DNA of 64,000 bases from Streptomyces gelaticus (lineage in GTDB: Bacteria > Actinomycetota > Actinomycetes > Streptomycetales > Streptomycetaceae), in NCBI RefSeq assembly GCF_014649535.1, contig NZ_BMTF01000013.1:1-64000 (forward strand), written 5' to 3'. The notes under the pieces are model-generated. The model saw only the letters and a program-made list of their open reading frames with translations, was not told where the DNA came from and ran no database searches. Positions 43,461 through 51,807 of the stretch are shown here, piece by piece. A program made the translations under genes and the position numbers. The first letter of the stretch is position 1. The number at the start of each line of letters is the position of its first letter.

Positions 43461-43905
43461 GGCCGCCGTTCCCCGTCCCACCCCCGCCCCGGAGCCGCAG
43501 TCCCCGGGGGCCGCAGTCAGGAGCAAGGTCTTGACCCTCCCCAGTCTGATGCTGCTGCTGTTCGCCGTGTTCTCGTCGGCGGGCGGCCAGATCATGCTCA
43601 AGCACGGGATGAAGAGCGCCGCGGCCGCCGCGGGACACGGCGGCGGATCCGTCGCTCTGCGGGCCGCGACCAGCCCCTGGGTCGTGCTGGGCCTGGTGGT
43701 CTTCGCGGTCTCCGCCCTCGCCTGGATGGCGACCCTGGCCAAGGTGCCGCTGTCCATCGCGTACCCGTTCAATGCCCTCGGGTATCTGCTGATCGTGCTG
43801 GCCGGGGCGACCGTGCTGCACGAACGGACCTCGATGTGGACCTGGGGCGGCTCGCTGCTCGTGGTCATCGGCCTCGTCACGGTGATGGCGGGCCAGCAGC
43901 GCTGA
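43405..43905 (+). CDS. SMR/EamA-like small membrane protein, possible polyprenyl-phosphate-sugar flippase
   Basis: 166 residues. After ~45 mostly disordered residues, four TM helices: LMLLLFAVFSSAGGQIML, WVVLGLVVFAVSALAWMATL, LSIAYPFNALGYLLIVLAGATVL and WGGSLLVVIGLVTVMAG. The fold and SIAYPF motif match the small multidrug resistance superfamily, which includes ArnE/F flippases. It overlaps the GT2-methyltransferase gene, so the two are coupled; a flippase for the sugar carrier made by that enzyme is the most coherent role but is inferred. The ATG at 43405 has GGAG 9 nt upstream. Confidence 0.82.
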   Translation: MYRTSSTDSTPLPTGSASEAAVPRPTPAPEPQSPGAAVRSKVLTLPSLMLLLFAVFSSAGGQIMLKHGMKSAAAAAGHGGGSVALRAATSPWVVLGLVVFAVSALAWMATLAKVPLSIAYPFNALGYLLIVLAGATVLHERTSMWTWGGSLLVVIGLVTVMAGQQR

Positions 43906-43912
43906 CCGCGCC

Positions 43913-43950
43913 GCCGTCGGACGGGCCGCCGCTCGGGCCCGTCCGACGGC
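43913..43950. terminator. Hairpin between convergent genes
   Basis: A 15-bp perfect inverted repeat (43913-43927 with 43936-43950) lies between the SMR-like gene and the convergent sugar permease, so it may stop both transcripts. Confidence 0.7.
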
Positions 43951-43983
43951 CGGCTCCGGCCCTCGGGGCCTGTCCGGCAGCGC

Positions 43984-44895
43984 CTACTTCACCGCGCCCG
44001 CCATCACGCCGGAGACGAACTGGCGCTGGAAGGCGAAGAAGACCGCCAGCGGAATCACCATCGACACGAAGGCGCCGGGCGCCAGCACGTCGATGTTGTT
44101 GCCGAACTGCCGTACCTGCTGCTGGAGGGCGACCGTGATCGGCGGCGAGTCCGAGTCGGCGAAGATCAGCGCGACCAGCATGTCGTTCCACACCCAGAGG
44201 AACTGGAAGATCCCGAGCGAGGCGATCGCCGGACCGCCCAGCGGCATCACGACCCGGGTGAAGAGCCGGATCTCGCCCGCCCCGTCCAGCCGGGCCGCCT
44301 CCAGCAGCTCCCTCGGGATCTCCGCGAAGAAGTTCCGCAGCAGGAAGATCGCGAAGGGCAGACCGAAGGCCGTGTGGAAGATGATCACGCCGAAGGTCGT
44401 CTCGAAGATCCCGACCGCGCCGAAGAGCTTGGATACCGGGACCAGGGCGACCTGCACCGGGACCACCAGCAGCCCCACGACCACCAGGAACCACCAGTCC
44501 CGGCCGGGGAACTCCATCCAGGCGAAGGCGTATCCGGCCAGGGAACCGATCACCACGACCAGGACGGTCGCCGGGACGGTGATCACGACCGTGCTGAGGA
44601 GGGAGTGGGTGATCGTCGAATTGTCCAGCAGCGCGGCATAGTTGTCGAAGGTGAGCTGGGACGGGGCCGTGAAGACCTTCCACCAGCCGGTCGCCGCGAT
44701 GTCGTCCGCGCCGCGCAGCGAGGACAGCAGCAGCCCGATCGTCGGCATCAGCCAGAACAGGCCCACCAGAACGAGGAAGATCCGCATCGCACCACCGCCG
44801 GCGCGGGCGGCGATGCGTGCGCCGAGGGACCGTCCGGCCTTCACCGGAACGTCTTCGGCCGCTGTGCTCGTGGCCGTGGTCGGCGCTGTCGTCAT
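43984..44895 (-). CDS. Carbohydrate ABC transporter permease (MalG type)
   Basis: 303 residues with six TM helices. The cytoplasmic EAA loop reads ELLEAARLDGAGEIRLFTRVVMPLGGPA (about residues 205-232), which docks the ATPase. It starts MTTAPTTATSTAAED and its ATG overlaps the stop of the upstream permease (ATGA). With the MalF-type permease and the binding lipoprotein it forms a CUT1 sugar importer. No ATPase gene is present; Streptomyces commonly share the MsiK ATPase among such systems. Confidence 0.93.
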   Translation of the reverse strand: MTTAPTTATSTAAEDVPVKAGRSLGARIAARAGGGAMRIFLVLVGLFWLMPTIGLLLSSLRGADDIAATGWWKVFTAPSQLTFDNYAALLDNSTITHSLLSTVVITVPATVLVVVIGSLAGYAFAWMEFPGRDWWFLVVVGLLVVPVQVALVPVSKLFGAVGIFETTFGVIIFHTAFGLPFAIFLLRNFFAEIPRELLEAARLDGAGEIRLFTRVVMPLGGPAIASLGIFQFLWVWNDMLVALIFADSDSPPITVALQQQVRQFGNNIDVLAPGAFVSMVIPLAVFFAFQRQFVSGVMAGAVK

Positions 44896-46310
44896 CGGCG
44901 CCCCTCCTTCCGGATCCGGCGGATGTTGACGTACATCACCGGGAGTACCAGCAGCAGCAGGAGTACGGCGATGGCGCTGCCGATCCCGAGGTCGGCGTCC
45001 GTGCCGAACGAGGAGCGGTAGAGCTGGAGCGCCAGCACGTTCGCGTCGGCCAGCGAGGAGCCAGGGGAGATGATGAAGACCAGGTCGAAGACCTTCAGGA
45101 CGTTGATCATCAGCGTGACCAGCACCACAGAGAGGACGGGCGCGAGCATCGGCACCGTGATCCGGCGGAACACCTGCCACTCGTTCGCGCCGTCCACCCG
45201 GGCCGCTTCGAGGAGTTCACGGGGCAGCCCCGCGAGCCCCGCCGCGATCAGCACCATCGCGAACCCGGCCCACATCCAGACGTAGGAACCGATGATCCCG
45301 GGGGTGACGAGGGTCGGGCCGAGCCACTCGACCCCGTTGTACGGCTCCTCGAAGTTCGAGGCCGGCAGCCGGAGTCCGGCGCCGTCCGCCGACGCGGGCA
45401 GGGTGAACGTGCCGTCCGCACCCGCCGTCGCCGAGGCGACCACCTTGCCGTCCTTGACCGCCTCGACCTTGAGGCCCTTGAGCCCCAGCTCCTTGGCGTC
45501 GATGACATTGGGCCGGCCCCCGCCGCCCTTGGTGAAGTCCAGCCACGCGGTGCCGGCGATCTCGCCGTCCTTCGCCGCGGCGGCCTTCGCGGGCTTCGCG
45601 TCCTTCGGCATGTTCGCCGGGATCACACCGACCAGCGGCAGCTGCACCGGCTGCCCGGCCCGTACCGGCGCCTTGGTGACGAACGAACCGCCGGCGCCCG
45701 CCTTGAGCGGGTGGACGGGGAGCGGATGCGCCTTCGGATACCCCGACGACTCGGTGAAGGTGTCGTGCACACCCACCCATACGGCGTTGGCGACCCCACG
45801 CTCCGGAGCGGCGTCGTACACCAGCCGGAAGATGATGCCGGCGGCGAGCATGGAGATCGCCATCGGCATGAAGACGACCAGCTTGAAAGCCGTGCCCCAG
45901 CGGATCCGCTCCGTGAGCACCGCGAAGATCAGCCCGAGGGCCGTGGAGACCGTCGGCGCGAGCACGACCCAGATCGCGTTGTTCTTGACCGCCGTACGGA
46001 TGGTGTCGTCCGTGAACAGCGCCTTGTAGTTGTCGAGCCCGGCGAAGCCCGTACCCGCCTGGTCGAGGAAGGACCGGTAGACGGAGTACACGATCGGATA
46101 GACCACGAGCGCGCCCAGCAGCACCAGCGCGGGTGCCAGGAAGAGCACCGCGATGAACCGGCGGGTGCCGGTCACGCTCCGGCGGCTGCGCCCCGGCCCG
46201 GCGGACGACGGGTCGGACGGCTTCCTGGGCGCGGGCACCGACGGCCCGGCGGACGATTGCTTGTCGGCGGGGGGCACCGCGTCGGCGCCCCCCGCAGTGG
46301 CTGTCGTCAT
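44892..46310 (-). CDS. Carbohydrate ABC transporter permease (MalF type) with a large extracytoplasmic insertion
   Basis: 472 residues, about 150 longer than typical. An N-terminal Pro/Ser-rich cytoplasmic tail (~48) is followed by TM1 (FIAVLFLAPALVLLGALVVYPIVY). After TM3, residues ~180-335 form an insertion that includes VTKAPVRAGQPVQLPLVGV, GEIAGTAWLDF and VVASATAGADGTFTLP, reminiscent of a beta-sandwich. The remaining TMs and EAA loop LPRELLEAARVDGANEWQVFRRITVP follow. The insert should face outside and might contact the binding protein, like the MalF P2 loop. Confidence 0.9.
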   Translation of the reverse strand: MTTATAGGADAVPPADKQSSAGPSVPAPRKPSDPSSAGPGRSRRSVTGTRRFIAVLFLAPALVLLGALVVYPIVYSVYRSFLDQAGTGFAGLDNYKALFTDDTIRTAVKNNAIWVVLAPTVSTALGLIFAVLTERIRWGTAFKLVVFMPMAISMLAAGIIFRLVYDAAPERGVANAVWVGVHDTFTESSGYPKAHPLPVHPLKAGAGGSFVTKAPVRAGQPVQLPLVGVIPANMPKDAKPAKAAAAKDGEIAGTAWLDFTKGGGGRPNVIDAKELGLKGLKVEAVKDGKVVASATAGADGTFTLPASADGAGLRLPASNFEEPYNGVEWLGPTLVTPGIIGSYVWMWAGFAMVLIAAGLAGLPRELLEAARVDGANEWQVFRRITVPMLAPVLSVVLVTLMINVLKVFDLVFIISPGSSLADANVLALQLYRSSFGTDADLGIGSAIAVLLLLLVLPVMYVNIRRIRKEGRR

Positions 46311-46314
46311 CGCG

Positions 46315-47676
46315 TCAGCTCTTGTACGCCTTGGCCGCGTCGGACTCCAGCTTCGCTTGAGTCCCCGCGATGTCCTTCGGGTTCTTCAGGAAGTCCTGGA
46401 GGGTCTTCCACTCGCCCTTGCCCGGCGTCCCGCCGAAGGACTGCGGCGCCTGGTCGGACATGTCGAACCGGACGGAGTCACCGGCCGAGATCAGTGCCTT
46501 CGCCATCGTGCGCTGCACCTCGTTCGGGTACGCGGAGGCGTCCAGGGCCTTGTTCGGCGAGATGAACCCGCCCTGCTCGGCCATGATCTGCGCGGCGTCG
46601 GTCGAGCCCAGCCAGGTCAGCAGGGCCTGGGCGCCCTTGCCGTCCTTCAGTGCCACGGCTGCGTCGCCGCCGGTCACGACGGGGGACTCGGCGCCGACCG
46701 CCGGGAACGGGAACACCTTGGCGTCCGTCCCGATCTCCGCCTTCGTCTGCGCGATGTTGACACCCACGAAGTCGCCCTCGAAGACCATCGCGGCCTTGGG
46801 CTGGTCGCCACCGGTGAACGTCTGGGTGACCGAGGCGGGGAACTCCGTCTGCAGGGCGCCGTCGGCGCCGCCCGCGATCAGCGACGGCTTGCCGAAGAGC
46901 TGCGCGAGCGTGGTCAGCGCGTCCTTGACGGACGGGTCCGTCCACTTGATCTTGTGCTGGGCCAGCTGGTCGTACTTCTCCGGACCGGCCTGGGAGAGAT
47001 AGATGTTCTCGAACCAGTCGGTGAGCGTCCAGCCGTCCGCACCGCCGACGGAGACCGGGGTGACACCCGAGGCGGAGACCGTCTCGGCCGTCTTCAGGAA
47101 GTCCTTCCAGGTCTTCGGCTCGGCCGCGCCCGCGTTCTCGAACGCCTTGGTGTTGTACCAGATCAGGGACTTGTTGGCGGCCTTGAAGTAGACGCCGTAC
47201 TGGGTGCCGTCCACCGCGCCGAGGTCCTGCCAGACCTTCGAGTAGTTCTTGCTCAGCTGGGCCTTGGCCTCGGGGCCGACCGGCTTCGCCCACTTCTTCC
47301 GGGCGGCCTGCTGGATCGCTCCGACCTGCGGGATCATCGCGACGTCCGGCGGCTGACCTCCCGCGATCTTCGTACCGAGGAAGTTGACGATCGGGTCCTG
47401 CGCCGGGACGAAGGTGACCTTCGCGCCCGTGCGCTTCTCGAACTCCTTGAGGACCTTGACGAAGTTGGCCTGCTCGGCACCGGTCCAGACGGCCGCGACC
47501 GAGAGCTTCTCGCCGTCCAGCTTGGGCAGTACGACACTGGAGGGGCTTCCCTTGCCGCTCCCCGAGCTCTTGTCCGCCCCGTCCTTCTTGCCGTCGTCAC
47601 TGCAACCGGTGAGGGCCAGGGCGCCGACGGCGGTGAAGACCGCGGCGGCCCTGCTGATCCGAAGGGTTGTGCGCAT
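46315..47676 (-). CDS. Extracellular solute-binding lipoprotein, sugar ABC importer
   Basis: 453 residues. The signal peptide ends in the lipobox LALTGC with lipidated Cys25, followed by a Ser/Gly/Lys linker. The family 1 solute-binding fold shows AAVWTGAEQANFVKVLKEFEKRTGAKVTFV and IWYNTKAFENAGAAEPKTWKDFL. It would capture a sugar, perhaps an alpha-glucoside or oligosaccharide, and pass it to the two permeases encoded downstream. The ATG at 47676 has GGGGAAG 5 nt upstream. It is first in the three-gene operon. The ligand cannot be predicted. Confidence 0.93.
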   Translation of the reverse strand: MRTTLRISRAAAVFTAVGALALTGCSDDGKKDGADKSSGSGKGSPSSVVLPKLDGEKLSVAAVWTGAEQANFVKVLKEFEKRTGAKVTFVPAQDPIVNFLGTKIAGGQPPDVAMIPQVGAIQQAARKKWAKPVGPEAKAQLSKNYSKVWQDLGAVDGTQYGVYFKAANKSLIWYNTKAFENAGAAEPKTWKDFLKTAETVSASGVTPVSVGGADGWTLTDWFENIYLSQAGPEKYDQLAQHKIKWTDPSVKDALTTLAQLFGKPSLIAGGADGALQTEFPASVTQTFTGGDQPKAAMVFEGDFVGVNIAQTKAEIGTDAKVFPFPAVGAESPVVTGGDAAVALKDGKGAQALLTWLGSTDAAQIMAEQGGFISPNKALDASAYPNEVQRTMAKALISAGDSVRFDMSDQAPQSFGGTPGKGEWKTLQDFLKNPKDIAGTQAKLESDAAKAYKS

Positions 47677-47817
47677 TGCTTCCCCGTCTCTCACATCGTT
47701 GTGTGCGCACAGTCCTATGCCCGGCGTGCGGGCGCCGCAATACCGCTTCTCGTGTCAACTCCTTGATCGTAATGGGCTCGTGACGTGATGTCAGTGGATG
47801 TCCGGACCCGGGTTCCG

Positions 47818-50800
47818 TCAGGTGTGCACGGGCCCGAACGGGGCTATCGGCTCGGCGTTCACCGAACGGGCCGCCCGCTCCAGCGCACTGGCGAGCAGCG
47901 CCAGGTCGGTCGGCCCGTTGCCCAGCTCGCGGACCGGGCGCCGGGCCGGCGGATCGCCCATCCGCTCCCACTCCAGCGGCACGACGGTGGGCCGCAGCGT
48001 GGCGGTACGCGGTATGCGCCCGGTCACCCGGCCGCCCTGGAACGGGGTCACCCGCCCGTCCGGATGCCCGAGCCTGCCCCGTCCGGGCGCCGGGTCCTCC
48101 GGCGACGGCGGGACCACCGGCGCGTCCAGCACGATGCGCAGCCGGGCCCCGTGGGCCAGGTCCGTGTCCTCCGTACGGTCCGGGCGGGCGGACGCCGCGA
48201 CCAGGTGGACGCCCAGCCGGCCGCCCTCCCGTGCCACGGCCTCCAGGGCCCGCACCACCGAACCCGCGGCGGGGCGGCCGGGGCTGCCGAGCGCCGGAGC
48301 GACCAGCGCGTCGAAGTCGTCGACCAGGACGACGAGCCGGGGCAGCGGGGAGGGGCCGGGGTCCGAGGAGCGGGCGGTGGGGCGCAGCCGGAGCGTCCCG
48401 CTCATCGGGGCGTCCACGTCACCGCGCTGTTCCGCGGTGGCCGGCGGACGCTGGCCGACCATCCGCCGTGCCACCTCGTGCCGGTGGTGCCACTCGGTGA
48501 AGTCGCAGGGGCCGAGCAGCTCGGCGCGGCGCTTCAGCTCGCCGCCCAGCGCCTGGGCGAACTCCCTCATCCGCACCGGATCGGAGGCCACCAGGTGTGT
48601 GAACGCGTGCGGGAGTTCGGTACAGGGGCCAAGGCCCTCGCCGCGGTCGCCGCCCGCGCCGTCGACCAGCAGGATGCCCAGCAGGTCGGGCCGGGCGGCC
48701 GCGGCGAGCGAGGCGGCGACGGCCCGCAGCAGCTCCGTGCGCCCGCTGCCGGCCGGTCCCTCGATGAGGAGGTGGGGGCCCTCGTCCGCCAGATCCACGC
48801 TGACGGCGCCCCGGGGTCCGGCCCCGAGCACCACCACGGGACGCCCGACGGCCGCGGGGGTGCCGGTGCCCGCCCCTTCGCCCGCGTCCGCGGTCGGCGG
48901 CGCGGGCGTGCGTCCGGCCGGGGCGGCGCTTCCGGCGCCCCGTGCGGCGACCCGGGGCGTGTCACCGCCGCGCGGCCCGCTGACCCGGCTTCCGGAACCG
49001 CCGGGGTACGGGGTGCGGCCGGAGTCCGGGTAGGAGGTGCGGCCGGAGTCCGGGTACAAGGTGCGGCCCGAGTCGGGGGTGCCGTGGCCGTCGTCCTCGG
49101 GGGTGCGGCGGTGGACCGGGGCGCCGATGTGGGTGGCGTTCTCGCTGCCGGGGTACGGGGTGCGGCCCGAGCCGGGGGCGTATCCGCCCGGGCCCGGCGC
49201 GCCGCCCACGCGCTGGGCGCCCACGCGGTGGCCCGCGCCGCGCGGGTGCTCCGTACGGCCCGAACCGCGGCTCCCGGTATCGGCCCCCTCGTCCGCGCCG
49301 CCCGCCGGTCCGCCCGTCCAGCGGCCCGAGCCGCGCACCGTGGCGCCCGGCTGGTCGTCCGCGGTGGAGGCCCAGCGGGCCATCAGGGAGGCCGGGGTGG
49401 CACGGGCCAGACCCAGCTCGTCCAGCAGACGGGCGGTCGTCGGGAGCACGGCCGACGCCGACCGGCCGTGGCTCGTGGCCGGGCCCTCCGTGCGCAACGG
49501 GGCCAGCGCCCGGCCGAACCGCTCGGCCCAGTGCGCCGACACCGCGTCCACCGCGGCGACCGTGCCGCGGCCCGCGGCCCGGCCGTCCGCCGTCCGCAGC
49601 AGCCGCAGGGCCGTCGCCACATCGCCGCTGAGCATCGCCACCGCCCCGCACTCGCGGAACGCGATCGAGGCGTGGCAGGCGGCCTCGTACGTCGCCGCGA
49701 CCGGTGAGGTGGGCGTGGCGGCCGGGGTCTCGGCCAGGCAGATCAGATGGATGCCGGCCGCGGCACCGGCGGCGGCCAGCCGGGCGGTGTTCTCGCGCAG
49801 CGCCGCCGAGCCCGGATCGCCGTCGACGACCACCACGGTGTACGGACCCGCGTACCGCTCCGCGGCCTCGGCGACCGTACTTCGGTCCTGGCTCGCCCAG
49901 CCGGGCCCGAGCGGGCCTTCGTCCAGCCGGCGCACCAGCTCCGTGACACGGGCGGTGGCCTGCTCGCGGTCGTACGCCAGAAGCAGCCGGCAGTCCTGGC
50001 CGTGCGTCGGCCGCAGATGGGGCAGCCAGCCGAGCCAGCCCCATTCGCGTCTGCGCTCGTCCGCGCCGCGGGCGCGGTCCGTGCTGATCAGCACGATCTC
50101 CAGATCGGCGGGGGAGTGCAGCGCGGCGAGCTGCGCCACCGCCGAGCGGGCGAGCCCGGCCAGCCGGGTCCGCGGCCCGGCGAGCCCGAGCGAACCGGCC
50201 TCCCGCAGCCCCACCGTCACCGGCACCGCGGGCAGCTCGGCCCGGTCCGTCGTCCCCAGGCGCACCACGAGCGCCTCGGGGTGGGCGGTGCCGCGCTCCC
50301 ACAGCCGGGGTCCGGGGCCGAGCGCGGTCAGCAGCACGGCTGCCGGGTCGGGCCAGGCGCTCTGCGCGGCGGAACCCGACGACGCCGAAAGGGCGGCCGG
50401 GAACGGCGGCCCGGCGGCCCCCGCCCCGTCGGGCGCGGCCTCGTGCACGGGCTCGCCCCTGCTGCCCGTGAGCCTGCGTGCCCAGGCGCCTATCCCGCCC
50501 CGCCGGGGAGCCCCGTCGTCCGGGACGGGGGAGGGGGGTTTGCCGGTACGCCCGTCGTCCTCGTTCCCGTAGGCGCGACCGGGGCCGGAGTCCTCCTGCG
50601 CGGGGGGTGCGGGGGAGACCGGCGCCGCGTGACCGTGCCCGGCGCCGTCGTCGGCACCCGCCGTGCCGGACACCCGCAGATGGCCCTCGCCGTCGGGAGC
50701 CGTGGCCAGCGCAGGCGCGGGCGCGCCGGAGGTCAGCCGGAGCGTGGACTCGCCGAGCCGGAGCAGCGCACCGGGCTTCAGCCGGACCGGACGGTCGCGG

Positions 50801-51309
50801 ACCTCCGTACCGTCCAGCAGGGTGCCGTTGGTGGAGCCGAGGTCCGCCACCGAGACCAGGCCGTGGGCGGAGACCGTCACCGTGCAGTGCAGCCGGGACA
50901 CATCGGGGTCGTCGAGCGGGACGTCCGCGTCGGCGGAGCGGCCGATCCGGATCCGGCCGCCGTGCAGCAGATGGACCCCGCCCGCGTCCGGCCCCGCGAC
51001 CACGTGCAGCCGGGCCGGGACGGCGTCGTCCACCGCCTCGTCCTCGCCCGGGACCTGGAGCGAGAGCACCGCGCCGTCCACCAGTGGCGGCTCGCCCAGC
51101 GCGCACCGCTGGGCGTCGAGCCGCTCACGCCCGGCGAACAGCACCACCGCGCCGCTGCCGAGCGAGCCGTCGGGCCCCAGGACGGCCGCGGCCAGGTTGG
51201 AGGCCACGGTGGCGAGCGCCGTTCCGGGCGGGGCGGTGACCAGCACGTCGCACGCGCGCGCCGGGGTCTGGCCGCTGCGCGGCGCGAGGACGGTCAGCCG
51301 GATCTGCAT
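47818..51309 (-). CDS. FHA domain protein with EccC/FtsK-like ATPase modules
   Basis: 1,163 residues. The N-terminus (1-100) resembles a ubiquitin-like fold. An FHA domain follows (about 115-190) with GRSADADVPLDDPDVSRLHC and DLGSTNGTLLDG, expected to bind phosphothreonine. A first FtsK/EccC-like module (about 370-620) lacks a Walker A. A repeat-rich linker has four SGRT-x-YP units. A second module has EGPAGSGRTELLRAV (about 846), with Arg in place of the Walker A Lys, and LVVLVDDFDAL as Walker B. It is divergent from pkaA; phosphorylation by PkaA/PkaB is a plausible input. No TM helix was seen. Confidence 0.88.
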   Translation of the reverse strand: MQIRLTVLAPRSGQTPARACDVLVTAPPGTALATVASNLAAAVLGPDGSLGSGAVVLFAGRERLDAQRCALGEPPLVDGAVLSLQVPGEDEAVDDAVPARLHVVAGPDAGGVHLLHGGRIRIGRSADADVPLDDPDVSRLHCTVTVSAHGLVSVADLGSTNGTLLDGTEVRDRPVRLKPGALLRLGESTLRLTSGAPAPALATAPDGEGHLRVSGTAGADDGAGHGHAAPVSPAPPAQEDSGPGRAYGNEDDGRTGKPPSPVPDDGAPRRGGIGAWARRLTGSRGEPVHEAAPDGAGAAGPPFPAALSASSGSAAQSAWPDPAAVLLTALGPGPRLWERGTAHPEALVVRLGTTDRAELPAVPVTVGLREAGSLGLAGPRTRLAGLARSAVAQLAALHSPADLEIVLISTDRARGADERRREWGWLGWLPHLRPTHGQDCRLLLAYDREQATARVTELVRRLDEGPLGPGWASQDRSTVAEAAERYAGPYTVVVVDGDPGSAALRENTARLAAAGAAAGIHLICLAETPAATPTSPVAATYEAACHASIAFRECGAVAMLSGDVATALRLLRTADGRAAGRGTVAAVDAVSAHWAERFGRALAPLRTEGPATSHGRSASAVLPTTARLLDELGLARATPASLMARWASTADDQPGATVRGSGRWTGGPAGGADEGADTGSRGSGRTEHPRGAGHRVGAQRVGGAPGPGGYAPGSGRTPYPGSENATHIGAPVHRRTPEDDGHGTPDSGRTLYPDSGRTSYPDSGRTPYPGGSGSRVSGPRGGDTPRVAARGAGSAAPAGRTPAPPTADAGEGAGTGTPAAVGRPVVVLGAGPRGAVSVDLADEGPHLLIEGPAGSGRTELLRAVAASLAAAARPDLLGILLVDGAGGDRGEGLGPCTELPHAFTHLVASDPVRMREFAQALGGELKRRAELLGPCDFTEWHHRHEVARRMVGQRPPATAEQRGDVDAPMSGTLRLRPTARSSDPGPSPLPRLVVLVDDFDALVAPALGSPGRPAAGSVVRALEAVAREGGRLGVHLVAASARPDRTEDTDLAHGARLRIVLDAPVVPPSPEDPAPGRGRLGHPDGRVTPFQGGRVTGRIPRTATLRPTVVPLEWERMGDPPARRPVRELGNGPTDLALLASALERAARSVNAEPIAPFGPVHT

Positions 51310-51807
51310 CGCCGTCGGCGGTCCCTTCTGCGCGGGGCGCCGGGCAGGGGAAACGCCCTGTGATTCCCCCCACCCGACACGGACGCGTCGTCCGGTACAG
51401 GTTCGTCACGTGCCGCAGGGCTCCCGACCCCACAGTCCGTGCTGGAGGCATCCTCGCACCTGCGACCGACAACGCGCCCGGCGGTCACCGCTAAGTGATC
51501 TTGAAACGTCGGCTGTGCGCCCATAAATGCCTGCTTGACACCTGCCGCTGAGGAAGGAACCGCTCCGGAAAGTGCGTCCGCGGCGGATCCTCGCACATGT
51601 GTACGGCAACCATCCGCCCGGTGTGAGCGTCTTGTTCCGCAACCGGCCGGTTCCTCCTCGGGGCGGCACCCGGCCACCGGCGGACAGGGCGGCGAAAGCA
51701 ACCGGACGGAGCTGCCCGGCCCCGCCGGTCACCCCACTAGAGTGGGCGGAACTCCCGGGCGGACCCGGGAGCACCGCAATCACCACGATCTGCAGGGAGC
51801 GCATGAC
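51310..51807. promoter_or_regulatory. Divergent control region between the FHA/EccC-like gene and pkaA
   Basis: A 498-bp gap with no convincing gene. A TAGAGT box at 51738-51743 may be the pkaA -10. A hairpin ctcccggg / cccgggag at 51752-51771 would fall in the pkaA leader. The half nearer the FHA gene shows no clear promoter. Confidence 0.45.

Noticed and set aside
47700-47770. TTGACA on the minus strand (47754-47759) as -35 of the sugar-importer operon
   Set aside because: No -10-like hexamer lies at 16-19 bp; kept only as a weak possibility.
51294-51701. A 135-codon minus-strand frame in the FHA/pkaA gap
   Set aside because: No ribosome site or motif, and it overlaps the FHA gene start; the region looks like a promoter gap.
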